Below are positions 9,265-12,149 of a DNA stretch of 12,149 bases, in pieces. The translations under genes and the position numbers were made by a program. This DNA is from Cellvibrionales bacterium UBA4495 (GTDB taxonomy: Bacteria > Pseudomonadota > Gammaproteobacteria > Pseudomonadales > Porticoccaceae): positions 1,747 to 13,895 of the forward strand of contig DGNJ01000121.1 of the NCBI GenBank assembly GCA_002388905.1, written 5' to 3'. Every line of letters starts with the position of its first letter. Within the stretch, counting starts at the first letter, position 1. The notes below the pieces were generated by a model. That model had not been told where the DNA came from. It worked only from the letters and a program-made list of their open reading frames with translations, and ran no database searches.

Positions 9265-9326
9265 GAATTACCTCACGTAAAGATTTTTGAAAAATCCTGG
9301 TGCCGGTCGATGACCGGAAAGTGAGG

Positions 9327-9671
9327 TTAGGCTATGGGCGGTCGGAGTATCGCAGCGATGGGGGGAGAGGGGTGGTCGACGGTATAGCGTAGTGTGACCT
9401 GGTTGGAAGAGGCAGTCGGTATCGTGGGCAGCTGCATGGATAGCAGCATATGAGAGCCATGGCAATGGCAGGAGTGACAGTGGCCGGGCGGTGTGTTGTG
9501 GTCTGATCCCGGTGACGGGTCTGTCGCTTGGGTTGAACTGTCTCCCCCGGACATATCCGCCAACTCATGGGGTTGGTGATCTGAATGGATGGGCAATACA
9601 TCAGCGGCGATGGATAGTGATTGCACTACCATCAATACCGCAAACAGTATTAACGTCCAGTTTTTTGCCAT
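9327..9671 (-). CDS. CzcI-like small His/Cys-rich periplasmic protein
   Basis: This 114-aa protein has a clear signal peptide (MAKNWTLILFAVLMVVQSLS, cut near IAA-DV at about residue 23). The mature part is low in complexity and rich in His, with the cluster HCHSCHCHGSH at residues 64-74 and further His at 29, 32, 35, 58 and 100. It ends in a proline-rich LRPPIA tail. It sits directly ahead of czcC, exactly where czcI lies in czcICBA operons, and CzcI proteins are small periplasmic, His-bearing and thought to tune induction. Overall sequence similarity cannot be judged by eye, so I call it CzcI-like on position and composition. I start at the ATG at 9671 because it gives a proper signal peptide and lies downstream of a candidate promoter; an in-frame GTG at 9719 would add 16 residues. 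Neither start has a good ribosome site. Confidence 0.65.
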   Translation of the reverse strand: MAKNWTLILFAVLMVVQSLSIAADVLPIHSDHQPHELADMSGGDSSTQATDPSPGSDHNTPPGHCHSCHCHGSHMLLSMQLPTIPTASSNQVTLRYTVDHPSPPIAAILRPPIA

Positions 9672-9707
9672 TCGGTTATCAAGCGAGCCGAGTAGAAACG
9701 AGCGCAC

Positions 9708-9736
9708 ACTGTAGTTCACTAGGGCGATTCAATCAA
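9708..9736 (-). promoter_or_regulatory. Candidate sigma70 promoter for the czc operon
   Basis: On the - strand TTGATT (9731-9736) is followed after exactly 17 bases by TACAGT (9708-9713). Each hexamer matches 4 of 6 consensus positions. Transcription would start near 9701, 30 bp ahead of the ATG at 9671 and inside the longer GTG-started frame, which supports the shorter protein. No obvious metal-regulator dyad overlaps it. Confidence 0.4.
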
Positions 9737-9826
9737 CCAGGGCTCTTGTCGTCGTCTAAAAACGGGACGTGTTAATTCTCGGAACGGTTGCACTATTAAG
9801 CCGCTTGATATCGCTTATTGTCCGAG

Positions 9827-10783
9827 TCAGTGGCTATTCTTGAACAGGCGCGGCAGCCAGTGCAGATACGCGACCATGCCGAACAACTCGACCAGGGATT
9901 GGAAGACGATAACCACGACAGCGGCCCGCCAGGGTTCCGGCAGTGACAGGGCCAACGGTAACATGACGAAGGAGTTGCGGGTACCAAAGCTGAACGTGAG
10001 TGTGCGGCCGATAGTGGATGTGAACCCGAATAGCTCACTGAGCCCCTTGCCGATAACAGCAGCGGCAACCAGATAAAGTACAAAGACCACGAGCGCCGAC
10101 CACAGCAGGGCGCCATTGTCGATCACCAGGCTGACCTGGGAGCCGGCAATCAAAAACACCACCAGTGCCAGCAGTGGCACGGGCAGCCACCCAAGCCAGT
10201 TCACCAGTGTTTGCGCTCGCTGGTGCTTTTCCGTCAACCGTTCGGTTAACCAGGCCAGGATCAGCGGGGTGACAATCAATCCGAAGAATGCTGGCAGCAA
10301 GTAGCTGCCAACCGCCAGCTCAATGGCGATATTGCCCATGAAAAGCCAGATATAAACGGGCAGCAAAATGAGCTGGACAATCAGGAGGATCGGTGCGGCC
10401 GCGATGGCCCGGGTGCCGTCCCCGCCGCCGAGATGGGTAAAGCTGATAAACCAGTCCGTACAGGGTACCAGCAGTACTAGCAGCACGCCGAGACGAATAG
10501 CGGGATCACCCGGTAATAGCAGCGACAGTACGCCAATGACGAAGGGCACCAGGATAAAATTACCCGTCAGCAAAGTGGCTAGGAAGCGGCGATCACGAAA
10601 CGCTGACCTGAGATGTACCAGTGGCACCTGGGTAAAGGTGGTATACAGGAGAACGCCCAGAGCCGGCCACAGCAACAGTTCCCAATGACGGGTCTGCTCT
10701 GGTGACATCCAGCCGATGGTTATGCCGGCCAGGATGGCAACCAGATAAAGCCAGACCTGATATCGCTCCAGTTGTTCGCGCAT
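9827..10783 (-). CDS. ACR3/bile acid:Na+ symporter (SBF) superfamily transporter, putative arsenic resistance protein
   Basis: This 318-aa protein is almost entirely membrane-embedded, with about ten hydrophobic segments from residue 9 to 305. It contains the ACR3-like VLLVLLVPCTDW (residues 101-111), where Cys108 falls at the place of the conserved arsenite-binding Cys of ACR3. The second signature region, FGTRNSFVMLPLAL (266-279), matches the discontinuous-helix repeat, but the Glu of the ACR3 motif (NNFELA) is absent. It therefore belongs to a divergent branch often labelled arsenic resistance protein, and the substrate is uncertain. The ATG at 10783 has AGGA about 10 bases upstream. It is on the same strand and upstream of the czc genes by 155 bp, with a separate candidate promoter between, so cotranscription is possible but not required. 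No arsR, arsC or arsH is present. Confidence 0.75.
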   Translation of the reverse strand: MREQLERYQVWLYLVAILAGITIGWMSPEQTRHWELLLWPALGVLLYTTFTQVPLVHLRSAFRDRRFLATLLTGNFILVPFVIGVLSLLLPGDPAIRLGVLLVLLVPCTDWFISFTHLGGGDGTRAIAAAPILLIVQLILLPVYIWLFMGNIAIELAVGSYLLPAFFGLIVTPLILAWLTERLTEKHQRAQTLVNWLGWLPVPLLALVVFLIAGSQVSLVIDNGALLWSALVVFVLYLVAAAVIGKGLSELFGFTSTIGRTLTFSFGTRNSFVMLPLALSLPEPWRAAVVVIVFQSLVELFGMVAYLHWLPRLFKNSH

Positions 10784-11081
10784 TTAAAGCTGTTCCTGCT
10801 GTTTTTCGAGGGCACGATAATATCACTGGTGCGCAATGAACTCCCGACACTTGCCCTGAGCATTTCGGCAGGCTTATCGAGGGGGACTGAAACCTCTTTA
10901 GGTTGGGTCGGGAGAGATACGGTAAAATGGTTAGCGTCAGCGTTTTACCTTTTTGCCGGCTAGCAGACAGAGAGGAGAGCTTCCCCATAGGGTTAGTAGT
11001 TACCCCCGGGCAGCCTGATGCTGATCGTTGTTTAGTGGAGCTATCAGCAAAAATTGAAATTATTTTTAAGGAATTTTTGAG
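10784..11081. other. Non-coding stretch upstream of the ACR3-like gene
   Basis: These 298 bp hold no convincing gene. The 5' region and presumably the promoter of the ACR3-like gene are here, but no hexamer pair with good spacing stands out. Two inverted repeats are visible: GGTAAAA (10921-10927) with TTTTACC (10943-10949), and TGCTGAT (11019-11025) with ATCAGCA (11043-11049). From about 11040 the DNA becomes AT-rich as it approaches the att arm repeat. Confidence 0.5.
10921..10954 (+). terminator. Inverted repeat with T-run, possible weak + strand terminator
   Basis: GGTAAAA and TTTTACC form a 7-bp stem extendable by one wobble and one GC pair, and the + strand copy runs into CCTTTTT. This has the form of a weak intrinsic terminator facing the att array, but no + strand gene precedes it. 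It could equally be an operator for the ACR3-like gene about 140 bp away. Confidence 0.25.
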
Positions 11082-11103
11082 CATGGTATTTTTCATGGTA
11101 TTA
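11082..11103 (+). repeat. Left arm repeat of the second att site
   Basis: The paired motif ATGGTATT-TTTC-ATGGTATT starts 81 bp left of the att core at 11163. The same pair starts 80-81 bp right of each core (2200 and 11244), and its first half reappears at the window end (12136). The two ATGGTAT units are 12 bp apart, about one helical turn. This symmetric placement around the core is what arm-type recombinase sites look like. Confidence 0.7.
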
Positions 11104-11162
11104 CCGATTAGAAGAAAAATAAGTCATTAATAATAAAGGCTAAAAATGGCTTATTTATAATA

Positions 11163-11174
11163 GAGTGGGAGTGA
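11163..11174 (+). other. Second attachment-site core (guaA-end duplicate)
   Basis: GAGTGGGAGTGA is identical to the last 12 bases of guaA (2119-2130), yet the preceding bases (ATAATA here, ACTATT in guaA) do not encode the GuaA C-terminus. It is therefore a duplicated integration core and not a broken guaA copy. It closes module 1 and opens module 2. Confidence 0.85.
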
Positions 11175-11366
11175 GCTGAATTTGTAATCCATTGAAATAT
11201 AAAAATAAAATAATTCTAATTGATAATATAACTTACATCATCAATGGTATTTTTCATGGTATTGGCTGCGGATAGCACGGCAGAAAGCGGCGATACCATG
11301 AGAGACACAATGATGCTGGCATGGTATCAGCGAGTTTGAGCTGCGCACGCTCTGGAGCTTTCCGGA
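11163..11366 (+). repeat. Att-associated direct repeat, copy 2
   Basis: This is the partner of 2119-2320 at a constant offset of 9044 bp as far as 11330. Here the inner inverted pair is complete: GATACCATG (11292-11300) and CATGGTATC (11320-11328) are exact reverse complements. The paired direct motifs are at 11244-11250 and 11256-11262. Past 11330 similarity fades with a 2-bp shift, ending around the shared GCTCTGGA (11349-11356) and CCGGAAA. Confidence 0.85.
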
Positions 11367-11418
11367 AACTCGTTATACCTGCGCCACATAAGTGCTATTG
11401 CATGTAAGATATACTCGG

Positions 11419-11718
11419 CTATTTCAGATGGCGTTGTGGATCCTGGCGACCATGTAGTACGCGGATTACTTCAACCTTGGTGGTGGTCACACGGTAAAAC
11501 AGGGTATGGCTATTTATAGGGAGGCTTCTGACATCTGGCAGGAGCTCTGGGCGCTGGGTTCGTATTAGTGGTTGCTGAGCCAGCAACCAGAATTGGTTCT
11601 TTATAGTGGACAGATAGCTTTCGGATTGTGCCTGCCCCCACAGTCGCAGGCCGTATTGGTAAATTTCTTTGAGGTCATTTTTAGCGGCAGGCGCAATGAC
11701 GAGCTGATGGGGCGCCAT
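11419..11718 (-). CDS. Type II toxin, ParE/RelE superfamily
   Basis: This 99-aa basic protein has the ParE/RelE fold pattern: VIAPAAKNDLKEIYQYGLRLWG (first strand and helices), a central helix with YLSTIKNQFWLLAQQP, then RSLPINSHTLFYRV and the closing VEVIRVLHGRQDPQRHL, which is the characteristic ParE C-terminus. ParE proteins poison DNA gyrase, whereas RelE proteins cleave mRNA on the ribosome; the sequence looks closer to ParE, but the target is inferred. It starts 5 bp after the antitoxin stop codon (11724) and lacks a strong ribosome site of its own, so its translation is probably coupled to that of the antitoxin, as usual for such pairs. It is intact and of normal length. Confidence 0.9.
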   Translation of the reverse strand: MAPHQLVIAPAAKNDLKEIYQYGLRLWGQAQSESYLSTIKNQFWLLAQQPLIRTQRPELLPDVRSLPINSHTLFYRVTTTKVEVIRVLHGRQDPQRHLK

Positions 11719-11723
11719 GAGGG

Positions 11724-11981
11724 TCAGCCCTTGATATCGTCAAACAAGGTGTCAAGCGCCGATTTTGATTCGACTGGGATACCTTCTCCACGGTCTAATT
11801 GGTCTACCCCGATTTTCAGTTGCTCACGAAGTCGAGTCAGTTTGATCTCGTGAATCCAGTCTTCATGGGTTTCCATAAAACGGAGCGCTTCACGAATAAC
11901 TTCGCTGGCATTGTTGTACAGGCCGGTTTCCACTTTGGCTTTAACGCGAGATTCCAGTTCGGGCGTTAGTGATATATGCAT
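11724..11981 (-). CDS. ParD-family antitoxin (ribbon-helix-helix)
   Basis: This 85-aa protein begins with the ribbon strand MHISLTPELESRVKAKVETG, followed by NNASEVIREALRFMETHE, the helix-turn-helix portion of the RHH DNA-binding domain typical of ParD. The acidic C-terminal half (about residues 45-85, ending ALDTLFDDIKG) would wrap and neutralise the toxin. The ATG at 11981 has a strong GGAGG ribosome site about 5 bases upstream, much better than that of the toxin, which fits the need for excess antitoxin. A promoter with a consensus -35 and a palindromic operator lie just upstream, so the pair is probably autorepressed. Order (antitoxin first) and spacing (5 bp) are classical for parDE. Confidence 0.9.
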   Translation of the reverse strand: MHISLTPELESRVKAKVETGLYNNASEVIREALRFMETHEDWIHEIKLTRLREQLKIGVDQLDRGEGIPVESKSALDTLFDDIKG

Positions 11982-12014
11982 ATTGGCCTCCGACGGTAGA
12001 TGCTCTTACAAAGA

Positions 12015-12043
12015 ATGCTAGGTTGATATACAAAGATTGTCAA
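12015..12043 (-). promoter_or_regulatory. Promoter of the parDE-like operon
   Basis: On the - strand a perfect -35 TTGACA (12038-12043) is separated by 17 bases from a -10 TAGCAT (12015-12020, 4 of 6 matches). Transcription would start near 12008, about 27 bp before the antitoxin ATG at 11981. Confidence 0.65.
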
Positions 12044-12050
12044 TGTTTGT
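12030..12050. promoter_or_regulatory. Palindromic operator overlapping the parDE-like -35 box
   Basis: The arms ACAAAGATTG (12030-12039) and CATT-type arm CAATGTTTGT (12041-12050) are reverse complements apart from one base pair and flank a single central T at 12040. The dyad covers the -35 hexamer, so a bound ParD dimer or ParDE complex would block RNA polymerase. Autoregulation through such sites is standard for RHH antitoxins; binding here is inferred. Confidence 0.6.
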
Positions 12051-12135
12051 ATTTATGTGTCGATGGGGAAGTCGGGGTCCTGTGCGGCAGTGTTTAAACA
12101 GGCAGTTTTTCGAGTATTTTGAAAGATTTTCTGAA

Positions 12136-12149
12136 CATGGTATTTTTCA
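12136..12149 (+). repeat. Arm repeat cut by the window end
   Basis: CATGGTATTTTTCA is identical to 11082-11095 and is also preceded by AT-rich DNA ending in TGA-CATGG-like context (TGAGCATGG there, TGAACATGG here). It probably is the left arm of a further att site just outside the window. Confidence 0.6.

Larger units (their letters stand above)
2131..11162. mobile_element. guaA-associated genomic island module 1 (metal resistance)
   Basis: About 9 kb lies between two exact copies of the guaA-end core and carries only accessory genes, all on the - strand: CDF exporter, PII-like protein, CzcABC efflux system, CzcI-like protein and an ACR3-like transporter. Sharp entry right at the guaA stop codon, the duplicated core and the duplicated flanking arms are the seen evidence. 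Integration of islands at guaA is established knowledge. No integrase, excisionase, relaxase or transposase is visible, so the module is probably non-autonomous, has lost its integrase, or depends on one encoded elsewhere in the array. Base composition of the cargo is similar to that of guaBA, so a donor of similar GC content is likely. Confidence 0.75.
11175..12149. mobile_element. guaA-associated module 2 (toxin-antitoxin cargo), truncated by window end
   Basis: This second att-bounded unit begins at the duplicate core and carries only a ParD/ParE-type pair, with lower GC than module 1. The window ends in a copy of the arm repeat that stands 81 bp before the second core. If that spacing holds, a third core lies near 12217 and the unit is only about 1.05 kb. 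The right boundary is a prediction. No recombinase is encoded inside. Confidence 0.55.

Noticed and set aside
10593..11096. A 167-codon - strand frame overlapping the start of the ACR3-like gene
   Set aside because: It overlaps the transporter in another frame, has no recognisable domain, and starts inside the arm-repeat region.
11163..11174. The second GAGTGGGAGTGA as a guaA pseudogene remnant
   Set aside because: The bases before it do not encode the GuaA C-terminus; only the 12-bp core and the downstream element DNA are shared, which fits an att site.

Overview
The window reads as a gammaproteobacterial chromosome segment. The core genes guaB (3' end only) and guaA are on the + strand, moderately GC-rich, and their protein sequences are typical of Gammaproteobacteria (for example the GuaA N-terminus and the GuaB ending in NYPVGGR). 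I cannot name a genus.

Layout. 1-2130 is the conserved purine block guaB-guaA. From the last 12 bases of guaA (GAGTGGGAGTGA, 2119-2130) onward the DNA is accessory. That 12-mer recurs exactly at 11163-11174, and the flanking DNA recurs with it: a direct repeat of about 200 bp (2119-2320 and 11163-11366), colinear at an offset of 9044 bp. The natural reading is a genomic island inserted in the 3' end of guaA, with the first att site regenerating the guaA stop codon and the second marking the far end. Genes of the island (2389-10783) are all on the - strand: an ACR3/SBF-type putative arsenic transporter, then, behind a candidate promoter, a small His/Cys-rich CzcI-like periplasmic protein, the tripartite RND efflux system czcC-czcB-czcA, a PII-like signalling protein, and a CDF (CzcD/ZitB-type) cation exporter.

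Beyond the second att site lies a second, much smaller module that carries only a ParD/ParE-type toxin-antitoxin pair (11419-11981) with its own promoter and a near-perfect operator dyad. The window ends inside another copy of the ATGGTATT-TTTC-ATGGTATT arm repeat, the same motif that sits 81 bp left of the second att core. This predicts a third att core just past the window, near 12217, so that the toxin-antitoxin module would be about 1 kb long. The picture is a tandem array of att-bounded cargo modules stacked on guaA. No integrase, excisionase or transfer gene is visible, so the modules are either non-autonomous or served by an integrase further downstream.

How the genes work together. 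CzcCBA would move divalent metal from periplasm (and possibly cytoplasm) across the outer membrane, CzcD-like CDF would export metal from cytoplasm to periplasm, the CzcI-like protein and the His-rich N-termini of CzcB and the CDF would bind metal, and the PII-like protein may sense metal or adenylate state and modulate the pump. The transporter upstream adds putative arsenic resistance. The toxin-antitoxin pair could stabilise the array. No dedicated metal-responsive regulator is encoded in the window.
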